From Fluviicola sp. (GTDB lineage Bacteria > Bacteroidota > Bacteroidia > Flavobacteriales_D > Crocinitomicaceae), in assembly GCA_029866325.1 (NCBI GenBank), contig JARWZO010000027.1, positions 310,001-374,000 on the forward strand: DNA of 64,000 bases, in the 5' to 3' direction. The notes under the pieces are model-generated. The model was not told where the DNA came from and searched no databases. It was given only the letters and a program-made list of their open reading frames with translations. Position numbers and translations under genes: made by a program. Of this stretch, positions 51,731 to 61,204 are shown in pieces. Numbering within the stretch: position 1 is the stretch's first letter; the number at the start of each line of letters is the position of its first letter.

Positions 51731-53644
51731 ATGGCATCTTACAAGACACCAGGCGTATATGTACAGGAAATCTCAAAATTCCCTCCGTCCGTTGCGCAAG
51801 TTGAAACAGCTATTCCTGCGTTTATAGGATACACGCAAATGGCTAAAAAGAAAATCGCGGGAGATTTAGCGAGTGTACCAACACGAATATCTTCTATGCT
51901 AGAATATCAAACATATTTTGGTAGTGCAGAACCTGAAACCGGGATTTCTGTATCTGTTTCAGGTCAAGAAATTCTTGAGGTAACCCAATCAACGCGTTCA
52001 AAATACATGATGTATTACTCGTTGCAATTGTATTTTGCTAACGGTGGTGGACCATGCTACATTGTTTCTGTAGGCGATTACTCTACTGGAACTGTTACGT
52101 TACCAAGTTTATCAGCAGGATTGGGAGAAATTCGTAAATACGACGAACCAACATTGTTGTTGTTTCCTGATGCTACTTCTCTTTCTGACGGTGCTTCATT
52201 TTATGGAATTTACAGTGATGCATTGATGCAATGTGCTGATTTGCAAGATCGTTTTACAATCATTGATACCTATACTGATTCGGACGTCATTACTTCCGTA
52301 GATGAACTTAGAAACGGAATTTCATTACAAAATGATTTTCTGAAATATGGTGCGGCTTATTTCCCGTATCTAAATACAATTCTTGATTTTGTGGTGGATG
52401 AAACCGCTGTAGTTGTTACCGATGACTCATCAAGAGATTACGAGGCAGAAGTTCAGGCTTTGGCTGATTCTATAGATACAGCAGATCTTGTCACAATCCT
52501 TACGGATTTGAAGCAATTGGCAATAGATGCTAATGCTGCTGCTGCACCTGCTGCTCTGGCCATGAAGCCGGATATTATTTCTAAGGTCAACGAGATAAAT
52601 GGTTATTTAAACAGTGTTAAATCAGTTTTAGACAACTCCATTGCTATTGCAAAAGAGGCGGCTGCAAATCCTTTATCACCGATTGATCCTACAATTGTAC
52701 TGGCAAACGCATTGGATGCGTGGATTACAATGAACATCGAAGTATTGATTGTGGCATTGAATTCCCGAATCGATGAGTTGAATGCAATTAACTCTAAATC
52801 GGGAATGTTAGAGATCCTTACGGATACTACTAATCCTGCAGTTGATTCCGTTTATGAAAATATTGGAATGGATACCGGAACTGTAGCGAATACTACATTG
52901 GTTCAGGATATTGATGATGTTGTTTCAACCAATGAACTAGATGCGTTGATTACAGGATTAGCTCCTTTATCATCAGGTGGTCCTACAATAACAAATTTAG
53001 CTGCGGTTAAGGTGGCAGACAACTTATTGTACAACAAAATCAAAACTGAGATTTCTATTCTTCCTTTGAAATTACCTCCAAGTTCAGCTATGGCAGGAAT
53101 TTATGCTCGTGTTGATGGATTAAATGGTGTTTGGAAAGCTCCAGCTAATGTGGGTGTGACTTATGTTACTTCACCGTCGCTTATAGTAACACACGAAGAA
53201 CAAGCTGACATGAACGTTACGACAACTGGTAAATCAGTTAATGCAATTCGTTCATTTACCGGAAAAGGAACGCTTGTTTGGGGGGCTAGAACCTTGGCTG
53301 GTAATGATAACGAATGGCGTTACGTTTCAGTTCGTCGTTTCTTTAACATGGTTGAAGAATCAGTGAAAAAAGCTTCCGAGCAATTTGTGTTTGAGGGTAA
53401 TGATGCCAATACATGGGTGCGTATGCGCGCCATGATCGAAAACTTCTTAACACTTCAGTGGAGAGCCGGGGCATTGACAGGGGCAAAACCAGATCAGGCG
53501 TTTTATGTGCGTATTGGTTTAGGTCAAACAATGACAGCAGATGACATCTTGAACGGATACTTGAATGTAGAAATAGGAATGGCAGTTGTCAGACCAGCTG
53601 AGTTTATTGTGTTGAAATTCTCGCACAAAATGCAGGAGGCATAA
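51731..53644 (+). CDS. Contractile tail sheath protein with large helical insertion
   Basis: A 637-aa sheath, against about 400-500 for most eCIS sheaths. The N-terminus (SYKTPGVYVQEISKFPPSV) and C-terminal domain (VWGARTLAGNDNEWRYVSVR, NFLTLQWRAGALTGAKPDQA, AEFIVLKFSHKMQ) are clearly of the sheath family. Residues of about 224-445 are an extra Ala- and Asp-rich helical domain between KYGAAYFPYL and SSAMAGIYARVDGLNGVWKA, where other sheaths have a short linker. Contraction of the sheath drives the tube into the target. It is the only sheath gene here, whereas Afp has three. The insertion would lie on the outside of the particle. Confidence 0.88.
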   Translation: MASYKTPGVYVQEISKFPPSVAQVETAIPAFIGYTQMAKKKIAGDLASVPTRISSMLEYQTYFGSAEPETGISVSVSGQEILEVTQSTRSKYMMYYSLQLYFANGGGPCYIVSVGDYSTGTVTLPSLSAGLGEIRKYDEPTLLLFPDATSLSDGASFYGIYSDALMQCADLQDRFTIIDTYTDSDVITSVDELRNGISLQNDFLKYGAAYFPYLNTILDFVVDETAVVVTDDSSRDYEAEVQALADSIDTADLVTILTDLKQLAIDANAAAAPAALAMKPDIISKVNEINGYLNSVKSVLDNSIAIAKEAAANPLSPIDPTIVLANALDAWITMNIEVLIVALNSRIDELNAINSKSGMLEILTDTTNPAVDSVYENIGMDTGTVANTTLVQDIDDVVSTNELDALITGLAPLSSGGPTITNLAAVKVADNLLYNKIKTEISILPLKLPPSSAMAGIYARVDGLNGVWKAPANVGVTYVTSPSLIVTHEEQADMNVTTTGKSVNAIRSFTGKGTLVWGARTLAGNDNEWRYVSVRRFFNMVEESVKKASEQFVFEGNDANTWVRMRAMIENFLTLQWRAGALTGAKPDQAFYVRIGLGQTMTADDILNGYLNVEIGMAVVRPAEFIVLKFSHKMQEA

Positions 53645-53681
53645 TTAATAGTTGAATTTAACCCATTAAAAAAGTAAAAAT

Positions 53682-54113
53682 ATGAGCAATTACCCACTAC
53701 CGAAGTTCCATTTTCAAGTTGAATGGGGCGGGACCAAAATTGGATTTACGGAAGTTTCAGGATTGGATGTTGAAACAGAAGTAATTGAGTACCGCCATGG
53801 TGCAAGTCCGGAATACAGTAAAACGAAGATGCCCGGAATGCAGAAGTTTGGAAACATTACGATGAAACGTGGTACGTTTAAAAGTGATAATGAATATTTC
53901 AACTGGTGGAATTCAGTAAAGTTAAACACGATCGAACGTCGTGATATTACCATCAAGTTATTGGATGAAAATCACGACCCTGTTGTAACCTGGAAAGTGA
54001 AAAACGCTTGGCCGACTAAAGTTCAATCAACTGATTTAAAAGCTGATGGTAACGAAGTGGCAATCGAGTCTGTTGAAATCGCACACGAAGGTTTAACTAT
54101 TCAAAACGACTAA
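53682..54113 (+). CDS. Contractile system tube protein 1 (T4 gp19-like)
   Basis: A 143-aa tube protein: YPLPKFHFQVEWGGTKIGFT then EVSGLDVETEVIEYRHG and the C-terminal WKVKNAWPTKVQSTDLKADG pattern, typical of Afp1/Pvc1 and phage gp19-like tubes. Hexamers stack inside the sheath to form the hollow tube that is driven into the target cell. It lies 37 bases after the sheath gene and 2 before the second tube gene. Confidence 0.88.
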   Translation: MSNYPLPKFHFQVEWGGTKIGFTEVSGLDVETEVIEYRHGASPEYSKTKMPGMQKFGNITMKRGTFKSDNEYFNWWNSVKLNTIERRDITIKLLDENHDPVVTWKVKNAWPTKVQSTDLKADGNEVAIESVEIAHEGLTIQND

Positions 54114-54115
54114 TT

Positions 54116-54583
54116 ATGTTAGGATACAATCCACCAGTAGGTTTTCATTTTATTGTCCGATTTAATGGACTCGATGGTGCACAATTGGACACGATGTTTC
54201 AATCAGTTTCTGGACTTTCAGCAAGTATAGAAACTGAAGAAGTGGCCTTTGGTGGAGAGAATCGTTTCAAACATGTACTTCCCGTGAGGACCAAATATCC
54301 CAATTTGGTCCTCAAAAGGGGAATGTTGCTAGAATCTAAATTAATAGAGTGGTGTACAAATGCAATTGAGAATTTTGAATTTAAACCCCTGGATCTTACG
54401 ATCACTCTTTTAAGTGAACAGCATTTACCTTTAATGACTTGGAATGTCGTACATGCCTATCCAATCAGATGGGAAATAGAAGAATTTAATTCGATGGAGA
54501 GTAAATTGATTGCGGAAACCATCGAGTTGTCCTATCATTATTTCACAACGCTTTCTGTTATTGATAAACTAAAATCTCTCTAA
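54116..54583 (+). CDS. Contractile system tube protein 2 (gp19-like, baseplate-proximal type)
   Basis: A 155-aa paralogue of the first tube protein with a similar core (VGFHFIVRFNGLDGAQLDTM, SVSGLSASIETEEVAFGGEN, LPLMTWNVVHAYPIRW). It probably forms the first ring on the baseplate or links tube to spike, as Afp5/Pvc5 do. The order and spacing in the operon match those in other eCIS loci. Confidence 0.82.
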   Translation: MLGYNPPVGFHFIVRFNGLDGAQLDTMFQSVSGLSASIETEEVAFGGENRFKHVLPVRTKYPNLVLKRGMLLESKLIEWCTNAIENFEFKPLDLTITLLSEQHLPLMTWNVVHAYPIRWEIEEFNSMESKLIAETIELSYHYFTTLSVIDKLKSL

Positions 54584-54586
54584 ATC

Positions 54587-54739
54587 ATGCCAATCGAAAT
54601 CAAAGAGTTACACATTCGAATAAATGTTAATGAGGGAGGTTCGGACAGTGGCGTTATCCATCCTGTTGATCAATCACAAATTGTTCAAGACAGTATTGAT
54701 CAGGTATTAGAAGTATTGAAACAACAAAAAGAACGCTGA
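54587..54739 (+). CDS. DUF5908 small eCIS protein
   Basis: A 50-aa ORF (MPIEIKELHIRINVNEGG to LEVLKQQKER) that starts 3 bases after the second tube gene and ends 1 base before the LysM gene. It matches the DUF5908 pattern, a short family of eCIS loci that opens MPIEIxEL. No function is established; the size suggests a peptide that fits between baseplate components. Confidence 0.8.
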   Translation: MPIEIKELHIRINVNEGGSDSGVIHPVDQSQIVQDSIDQVLEVLKQQKER

Positions 54740-54740
54740 T

Positions 54741-55442
54741 ATGGCTACTTTAGATGCACTTAGTGGAAAAAACACAAAGCTGAAAATAGAACCTTTTAGC
54801 GACCCAAAGTTTTCAAAAAAGGCTGATCCGCCTCCTTTTGAAACCTCTATCACTCCTGAAAGGTATAATCTTAGCACCAAAGTGGTGTCTCAAATTCAGC
54901 AACCAATCAATAAGAGTAAGGACGATCCAAAGTTTGAAAAGGTAACTCCTCAGCAATTGGATTTGGATATTCTTTTTGATCGGACAGGAGTTGTTCCTGG
55001 TTATGAAGCAGAGTCAGCCAAAGTAGAAGAAGATATTGCTGCTTTCAAAAAAGTAGTATTAGGTTATGCTGGAGACATTCATAAACCTTATTACCTAAGA
55101 ATTACATGGGGGACGCTTCACTTTGATTGTGTTCTTTCAGAATTGAATGTCGAATATAAGTTGTTTAAGTCAAATGGAGACGTACTCAGGGCGGTTGCGA
55201 AAGCTAAATTCACTGAGTTTTCAGAAGTCGAAAAAACATCGGCTGAACAAGGCGAGACATCACCAGATTTAACCCACAAAAGAATTGTAAAAGAAGGAGA
55301 TACATTGCCATTAATGACCTATAACATTTATGGTGATTCAAAATATTATTTGCACGTGGCTAAAGTAAACGGTTTAGCAAATTTCAGAAAATTAACACCA
55401 GGTCAGCAGATTTGGTTTCCTCCACTAGAAAAAAGGTCATAA
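54741..55442 (+). CDS. eCIS tube-adaptor protein with C-terminal LysM domain (Afp7-like)
   Basis: A 233-aa protein. The first 160 residues resemble the CIS tube adaptor family (SITPERYNLSTKVVSQ, QLDLDILFDRTGVVPGY, ITWGTLHFDCVLSELNVEYKL). The last 60 form a LysM-type domain (KRIVKEGDTLPLMTYNIYG, NFRKLTPGQQIWFPP). Afp7/Pvc7 proteins join the tube to the spike. LysM may bind peptidoglycan or only serve as structural glue. It lies 3 bases before the spike gene. Confidence 0.85.
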   Translation: MATLDALSGKNTKLKIEPFSDPKFSKKADPPPFETSITPERYNLSTKVVSQIQQPINKSKDDPKFEKVTPQQLDLDILFDRTGVVPGYEAESAKVEEDIAAFKKVVLGYAGDIHKPYYLRITWGTLHFDCVLSELNVEYKLFKSNGDVLRAVAKAKFTEFSEVEKTSAEQGETSPDLTHKRIVKEGDTLPLMTYNIYGDSKYYLHVAKVNGLANFRKLTPGQQIWFPPLEKRS

Positions 55443-55445
55443 CTG

Positions 55446-57194
55446 ATGGGTAATAACACGGGAGTCATAAAAACAAGTAAAAGTCCGGATTTAATCACGT
55501 ACAAGATCTTGATAGAGGATGAGCAATTACCTACTACTTATGGCGTAATGAGTATTGTGGTTTCTAAGGAGGTGAATCGTATTCCGATGGCTCAAGTAGT
55601 ATTGGTTGATGGAGACGCTTCTAAAAATGACTTTCCACTTAGCAATGAAGATTTATTAATACCCGGAAAGAAAATTGAGATAAGAGCAGGTTATCATTCT
55701 GATGAAGAAACCATTTTTAAAGGGATGATCGTTAAACATTCAATAAAGGTAAGATCTGGAGCATCAAATCTAATTATTGAATGCAAGGACGACGCGTTTA
55801 AGATGACAATTGGACGTAAAAGCAAGTATTTTTATGATAGTAAAGATAGTGATGTGTTTGAGGAAATTATTGGAACATACTCGCTTGAAATGGATGTGGA
55901 ATCAACAAGTTATTCTCATAAAGAATTAATTCAATACAATGCTTCTGATTGGGATTTTATTGTCTCGCGTGCCCAAGCTAACGGAAAGTTGTGTTTTGTT
56001 AGTGATGGAAAGGTTACCATTAAGAAACCCGATGTTGGTCAAGAGGAACTGGAGACGGTAGTTTATGGTATGTCAATGCTCGATTTTGATGCTGAAATAG
56101 ATGCGCGAAGTCAATTAAAAAAAGCTACTTCCTTTACATGGAATCCGTCTGATCAAGAATTGGTTGAAACGGAGGGTGCAGATCCTGGTATAACACTCAA
56201 TGGAAACCTTTCTTCAGCGGATTTGGCTGATGTAGTAGGACTTGAAAACTGGGAGTTGCGTCATGGTGGAAGAGTAAACGACTCATTGATGCAAGGATGG
56301 GCGGATGCAACCATGTTGTTTCAGCAATTGTCAAAAGTACGTGGAAGAGTCAAATTTCAGGGTATTCCAGCAGTACTTCCTAATACCATACTCAAATTGG
56401 AAGGTGTGGGTAATCGCTTTAATGGAAAAGTATATGTAACAGGCGTGTTTCATACGATAGCAAGAGGTAACTGGACAGTTGATGCGCAGTTTGGTTTAAA
56501 TCCGGAATGGTTTTCTGAAACGTATGAAATCAATACTCCTGCCGCAGCTGGTTTGTTACCTGCTATCAAAGGGTTACATATTGGTATCGTAACGCAACTA
56601 CAGGAAGATCCAGATGGTGAAGATCGCATTTTAGTAAAAATCCCCATTATTAATAATGAAGAACAAGGAATTTGGTGCCGAGTGAGTTCGCTTGATGCAG
56701 GTGATAAAAGAGGTTCGTTTTTTAGACCTGAAATTGAAGATGAAGTAATTGTAGGATTTATCAATGAAGATCCGAATCAAGGTATTGTTCTGGGAATGAT
56801 GAATAGCAGCGCGAAACCAGCACCCATTACTGCCAGTGATGACAACCACGAAAAAGGTTTTGTTACCAGAAGTGAAATGAAATTCATGTTCAACGATGAC
56901 AAGAAATCGGTCACTATTGAAACTCCTGCAGGGAAGAAGTTTACCATGGATGAAGACAAGGGAGTGATTACCCTCGAAGATGAGCACAAAAATATCATTA
57001 CCATGGATGATAAAGGAATTAAAATTGAAAGTGCAGGTGAAATAGGAATTAAGGCCACGAAAGATCTCAAATTGGAGGGGATGAACATCAACATTAAAGC
57101 AAGTGCACAACTAAAAGCAGAAGGTTCGGCCGGTGCCGAATTGTCAACCGGAGCTATTGCAGTTGTGAAAGGATCTTTGGTTCAAATTAATTAA
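55446..57194 (+). CDS. VgrG-like spike protein (Afp8/Pvc8 type)
   Basis: A 582-aa spike protein. The N-terminal gp27-like part (TYKILIEDEQLPTTYGVMSI, RIPMAQVVLVDGDASKNDFP, IEIRAGYHSDEETIFKGMIV) is followed from about residue 380 by a gp5-like OB-fold (RILVKIPIINNEEQGIWCRV, SFFRPEIEDEVIVGFINEDP) and a C-terminal beta-helix with repeats such as MDEDKGVITLEDEHKNIITM. Three copies form the needle that pierces the target. It is followed by the PAAR gene after 5 bases. No extra effector domain is seen at the C-terminus. Confidence 0.9.
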   Translation: MGNNTGVIKTSKSPDLITYKILIEDEQLPTTYGVMSIVVSKEVNRIPMAQVVLVDGDASKNDFPLSNEDLLIPGKKIEIRAGYHSDEETIFKGMIVKHSIKVRSGASNLIIECKDDAFKMTIGRKSKYFYDSKDSDVFEEIIGTYSLEMDVESTSYSHKELIQYNASDWDFIVSRAQANGKLCFVSDGKVTIKKPDVGQEELETVVYGMSMLDFDAEIDARSQLKKATSFTWNPSDQELVETEGADPGITLNGNLSSADLADVVGLENWELRHGGRVNDSLMQGWADATMLFQQLSKVRGRVKFQGIPAVLPNTILKLEGVGNRFNGKVYVTGVFHTIARGNWTVDAQFGLNPEWFSETYEINTPAAAGLLPAIKGLHIGIVTQLQEDPDGEDRILVKIPIINNEEQGIWCRVSSLDAGDKRGSFFRPEIEDEVIVGFINEDPNQGIVLGMMNSSAKPAPITASDDNHEKGFVTRSEMKFMFNDDKKSVTIETPAGKKFTMDEDKGVITLEDEHKNIITMDDKGIKIESAGEIGIKATKDLKLEGMNINIKASAQLKAEGSAGAELSTGAIAVVKGSLVQIN

Positions 57195-57199
57195 TAAAA

Positions 57200-57490
57200 A
57201 TGGGAAGTCCAGCAGCAAGAAGTAGCGATATGCATGTCTGTCCAATGGTTACAGGTACTGTTCCGCATGTAGGTGGACCAATATTACCTCCCGGATGTCC
57301 AACTGTATTGATTGGTGGAATGCCAGCGGCTTTGGTTGGGGATATGTGTGTGTGTACAGGGCCTCCCGATTCAATTGTAATGGGATCTACAACAGTGTTG
57401 ATTGGTGGAAAGCCTGCTGCACGTATGGGAGACTCAACTGCTCATGGAGGAGCAATTGTGGCCGGATTGCCAACTGTATTAATCGGATAA
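57200..57490 (+). CDS. PAAR-domain spike tip protein
   Basis: A 96-aa PAAR protein with repeated (P)TVLIGG and HVCPMVTG-type motifs (HVGGPILPPGCPTVLIGGMP, GMPAALVGDMCVCTGPPD). It forms the sharp tip that caps the VgrG-like spike. The length is that of a plain PAAR without effector fusion. His11 and other His and Cys may bind the single metal ion. Confidence 0.92.
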   Translation: MGSPAARSSDMHVCPMVTGTVPHVGGPILPPGCPTVLIGGMPAALVGDMCVCTGPPDSIVMGSTTVLIGGKPAARMGDSTAHGGAIVAGLPTVLIG

Positions 57491-57501
57491 TAGAATTTAA
57501 A

Positions 57502-57912
57502 ATGGAAGAATTTACGTCATTTTTAGGAACAGGCTGGAGTTTTCCACCAACATTTGATTTGACTTCGAGGTCAGCTTTTACAAGTACAAATGAGCAAGAT
57601 ATTGAAGAGAGTCTACAAATACTGCTATCTACTCGTTTAGGGGAGCGTATCATGCTTCCTGAATACGGATGTAATCTTGAAGACCTTTTATTCAGTCCTC
57701 TTGATTTAACGATGAAAACAGTTGTTAGCAAGCAAGTTAAAACAGCTATTCTATACCACGAACCACGCATTGATGTTGATAAAATTGACATTTCACAAGG
57801 AAATGATTTGGAGGGTGAATTACTAATAATTATTGATTATCGGATTCGCTCAACTAATTCACGAAAAAACTTAGTGTTCCCATTCTATAAAGAAGAGGGA
57901 TCTGATATTTAA
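57502..57912 (+). CDS. gp25-like baseplate wedge protein (Afp9/Pvc9 type)
   Basis: A 136-aa protein of the GPW/gp25 family: LGTGWSFPPTFDL, then IEESLQILLSTRLGERIMLP and YGCNLEDLLFSPLD. In phage T4 and in CIS, gp25 initiates the sheath at the baseplate. The start at 57502 (MEEFTSFLGTG) is chosen because the frame upstream overlaps the PAAR gene. It follows the PAAR gene after 11 bases. Confidence 0.92.
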   Translation: MEEFTSFLGTGWSFPPTFDLTSRSAFTSTNEQDIEESLQILLSTRLGERIMLPEYGCNLEDLLFSPLDLTMKTVVSKQVKTAILYHEPRIDVDKIDISQGNDLEGELLIIIDYRIRSTNSRKNLVFPFYKEEGSDI

Positions 57913-57931
57913 CCAGCATACTATTCCAGTT

Positions 57932-60900
57932 ATGGCAAGTAACGAAAATAAAATAGTCAGTGTTTTAAAGCGGAACGGTACCGATCAATTGGATCGTAAC
58001 TTATCAACTTTACAACCGGATTCAGTTCAACTACAAGGTTTCGGAGTAGAGGAGTGGATGAAGTTTGCGTATAATTTTGCAAGCAAAGTCAATTATTTCT
58101 CAACGAATGATGACCAAACTCCTAGCAATAAATGGGAAACCTTTTTTGCTACTGGTGATGACTTGAAAGACATTTTGGCGCAGGTAGAAAATCCTGTTCC
58201 GGAAGGCAAACTAACTCCGCACTTAACCCTGTTTGTCTGTTTTCTAAAGCTCATGGAGCTTTCTACCGAACGCATCAATCGGGTTACGAAACGCCACCTC
58301 GATTTTTATTACCACGAAGTGCTGAAAATTGATGCGCTTCCTGCTGTGGAAGACAAAGCTTATTTGATTTTTGAACTGGCAAAAGGGTTAACCGATTACT
58401 TGGTTAAAGATGAAACTTCATTAGACAGCGGAAAGGATGCCTTGGGTAAAAAACGCGTTTACAACCTTACGGAAGAATTACCGCTTACTAAAACTACGGT
58501 TGCTCAGATCAAAAATGTGTACAACGATCAGGCTGAAAGTGAAGATATAGGTTCTGATGAAGTTGCATTAATTGGTATAAAAGCTGCTTCGGTAGCAAAT
58601 TCTATAGATGGAATTGGTGGCGCGCTTACTCCGGAATCACCGGCGTGGTATCCTTTTGGTTATCAATTGGGTACTTCCGATCTTGAAGCGCAAGGTATTG
58701 CTGAACTTCCTGATGCGAAGCTGGGTTTTGCAGTTGCTTCACCAGTGCTTCGTTTGGCAGAAGGAACACGCGAAATCATTGTCAAATTTTCATTCGAATC
58801 TGATGTAGAAAGCAGTCTTGAACCAATTGATTTTCAAGATGCGATTGATGTTTATTTGACCGGTGAGAAAGCATGGATTGGTCCCTTGACATTAGTTCTT
58901 GAGAACGATGAATCAAACAATCCAATCGCAACACGTATTGATGGAAAGGATGTTTATTTTAAGCTATTATTGGATAATAACGTTGCTGCCGTTACAGATT
59001 ACGTTCAAGCAATTCATGGTGAGCAGTTTAATGCAACCACTCCAATTGCTCGCTTTTTAGTGAAAACGGATTCGGAAGATAATTATAGTGTTTATAGCAC
59101 ATTTGCCGGCAAGAATCAATTAACAAGCGTAACTGTTGGAGTAGAGGTTACCGGTGCAAAAAATGTAGTAATTGAAAGTGATACAGGTACACTTAATCCG
59201 GAAAAACCGTTTTATCCATTTACCACACAACCCGTAAAAGGATCTTCTTTTTCAGTCTTCAATCAAGAGATGTCAGAAAAGAAATGGGCTACCATGTCTG
59301 TTCAACTGAAATGGAAAAAAACGCCACTTAGTTTTAAGTTGCATTACTCGGTTTATGATTCAAGTTTCATTGCTGGATTAACGAAAGAGAAGTACGAAGA
59401 AATGTTTGAGGATTACGATCCGAACGCTTCTGACCAAGTCTATTTTAGTCTATTTAGTTCCTTTGGTTTAGACCGAGAAACCAGAGATTTTCAAGCAAAA
59501 CTTCGCACGAGAAGTGCCGAAAACACGAGCGTTTATAAACCCATCGTAACAAGTAATCAGTATTTTGAAGTTGAGCCCCAGCTCTTCTACAAAGAAAAGT
59601 GGGTTGGAAACGGTACAAAGGTTCGTTTATTCGATCAAGAATCGGATAGTTCATTTACATCTACATTTAAGTTGTCGGATAATAACTATGTACGTGGTGA
59701 AACCGGTCCCATTCGCATCAAACTTGATCAGTCTTTTTTGCATGAATTGTACCCATCAATGTATGCAATTGCACTTTCGGCTCAAAATAAAGCGCTTCCT
59801 ATTCCCAACGAACCGTATACGCCTTTTGCTGAGGATTTACTGTTAAACTATACAGCTTTTGAGACTGTTGATGTGAGCAATGTTGTTGAAAGTGTATTTC
59901 AAGAACGCACAGTTCAATTGTTTCACGAACACCCATTCGGACAAAGTGAAGAGCATGCGTTCTTGAAAAAAACAAGCGCTGAAAAATCGACCAATTGCGC
60001 TGTCCTTCCAACATATTGTAAAGGAGGTGAGTTGTATATCGGATTGCAGAATGCGCAGGTTTCTGAGTTAGTAACCTTGTTGTTTCAAGTTGCCGAAGGA
60101 ACAGAGAATCCGCTTGCAAAAACCTTTGCTAAAGGTCAAAAAGTACAGTGGGAAATTTTGTGTAACAATGTTTGGCGTTCGCTCGAATCGTCGGCGATGG
60201 TACTCAATGAAATTGATAATTTCTTATTGTCGGGAAGAATCAAGTTTTCGATACCGCAGTATGCTACCTCTGATAATACATTGCTCCCAACCGGTCTGTT
60301 TTGGATTCGAGCTAAAATGTACAAACGTTTTGATGCGGTTTGTAAAGTACATGGAATACATGCTCAAGTGGCAGAAGCAATGTTTTCCAATAATGGGAAT
60401 GATACCGCGCATCTCACCAATGGATTACCAGCTGGAACAATCAGTAAATTGGTCGAACGACTTTCACAAGTCAAATCAATACAACAGCCTTATGCTACTT
60501 TCGGAGGAAAACCGGAAGAAAGTGATGCATTGTATTATCGTAGGGTAAGTGAACGCTTGAGGCATAAAAACAGAGCTATTACTTTGTGGGATTATGAACA
60601 CTTGGTTTTGCAGGAGTTTCCGGAAGTTTATAAAGTGAAATGCTTGAATCATACACTTCAGGATGATTACATTTCTCAGGGTTCCGTTACATTGATCGCC
60701 ATTCCTGATACCATCAGCAAAACGGTTTTTGATGTTTATCAACCACGATTAAGCAGAGGTAAATTGAACAAAATTCAACAATACCTCAACGAATTAAACT
60801 CAATGCATGTAACCTTAAGTGTTGAGAACCCCGATTATGAAGAAGTGAAAATTGATTTAGCGGTAAAGTTTAAGGAAGGGTTGGATGAAAATACGTACAA

Positions 60901-61204
60901 AAAACAGTTAAATGAAGATATTATCCGTTTTCTGTCACCTTGGGCTTTTGAGGAATCGCGCGTGATCAAATTTGGGGTCACTCTCTACCGAAGTTCGCTT
61001 ATTTATTACATTGAAAAACTTGAATATGTTGACTACATCGAAGATGTGCGCATTTTCAAAAAAGGAGCCTTGCAGTCAAGCAATTGTTCACCAACAACAC
61101 CAAAATCCGTATTGGTTTCGGTGAAAGAACATGACGTAAAGATTGCAACTGATAAATGTCAACAAGAATCATCACTTGAACCAGAAGAAACATGTCAGCT
61201 TTAA
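57932..61204 (+). CDS. Afp11-like baseplate J-type wedge protein
   Basis: A 1090-aa protein. The C-terminal third includes the gpJ-like region (ESDALYYRRVSERLRHKNRA, ITLWDYEHLVLQEFPEVYKV, SLIYYIEKLEYVDYIEDVRI), while the N-terminus starts NKIVSVLKRNGTDQLDR. The size and gene order match the Afp11/Pvc11 wedge, which with Afp12 forms the baseplate arms. The last 13 bases overlap the next gene, so the two are translationally coupled. Confidence 0.85.
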   Translation: MASNENKIVSVLKRNGTDQLDRNLSTLQPDSVQLQGFGVEEWMKFAYNFASKVNYFSTNDDQTPSNKWETFFATGDDLKDILAQVENPVPEGKLTPHLTLFVCFLKLMELSTERINRVTKRHLDFYYHEVLKIDALPAVEDKAYLIFELAKGLTDYLVKDETSLDSGKDALGKKRVYNLTEELPLTKTTVAQIKNVYNDQAESEDIGSDEVALIGIKAASVANSIDGIGGALTPESPAWYPFGYQLGTSDLEAQGIAELPDAKLGFAVASPVLRLAEGTREIIVKFSFESDVESSLEPIDFQDAIDVYLTGEKAWIGPLTLVLENDESNNPIATRIDGKDVYFKLLLDNNVAAVTDYVQAIHGEQFNATTPIARFLVKTDSEDNYSVYSTFAGKNQLTSVTVGVEVTGAKNVVIESDTGTLNPEKPFYPFTTQPVKGSSFSVFNQEMSEKKWATMSVQLKWKKTPLSFKLHYSVYDSSFIAGLTKEKYEEMFEDYDPNASDQVYFSLFSSFGLDRETRDFQAKLRTRSAENTSVYKPIVTSNQYFEVEPQLFYKEKWVGNGTKVRLFDQESDSSFTSTFKLSDNNYVRGETGPIRIKLDQSFLHELYPSMYAIALSAQNKALPIPNEPYTPFAEDLLLNYTAFETVDVSNVVESVFQERTVQLFHEHPFGQSEEHAFLKKTSAEKSTNCAVLPTYCKGGELYIGLQNAQVSELVTLLFQVAEGTENPLAKTFAKGQKVQWEILCNNVWRSLESSAMVLNEIDNFLLSGRIKFSIPQYATSDNTLLPTGLFWIRAKMYKRFDAVCKVHGIHAQVAEAMFSNNGNDTAHLTNGLPAGTISKLVERLSQVKSIQQPYATFGGKPEESDALYYRRVSERLRHKNRAITLWDYEHLVLQEFPEVYKVKCLNHTLQDDYISQGSVTLIAIPDTISKTVFDVYQPRLSRGKLNKIQQYLNELNSMHVTLSVENPDYEEVKIDLAVKFKEGLDENTYKKQLNEDIIRFLSPWAFEESRVIKFGVTLYRSSLIYYIEKLEYVDYIEDVRIFKKGALQSSNCSPTTPKSVLVSVKEHDVKIATDKCQQESSLEPEETCQL

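Noticed and set aside
57295..57501. Longer frame upstream of the gp25 gene
   Set aside because: It is out of frame inside the PAAR gene; the gp25 family start is at 57502.
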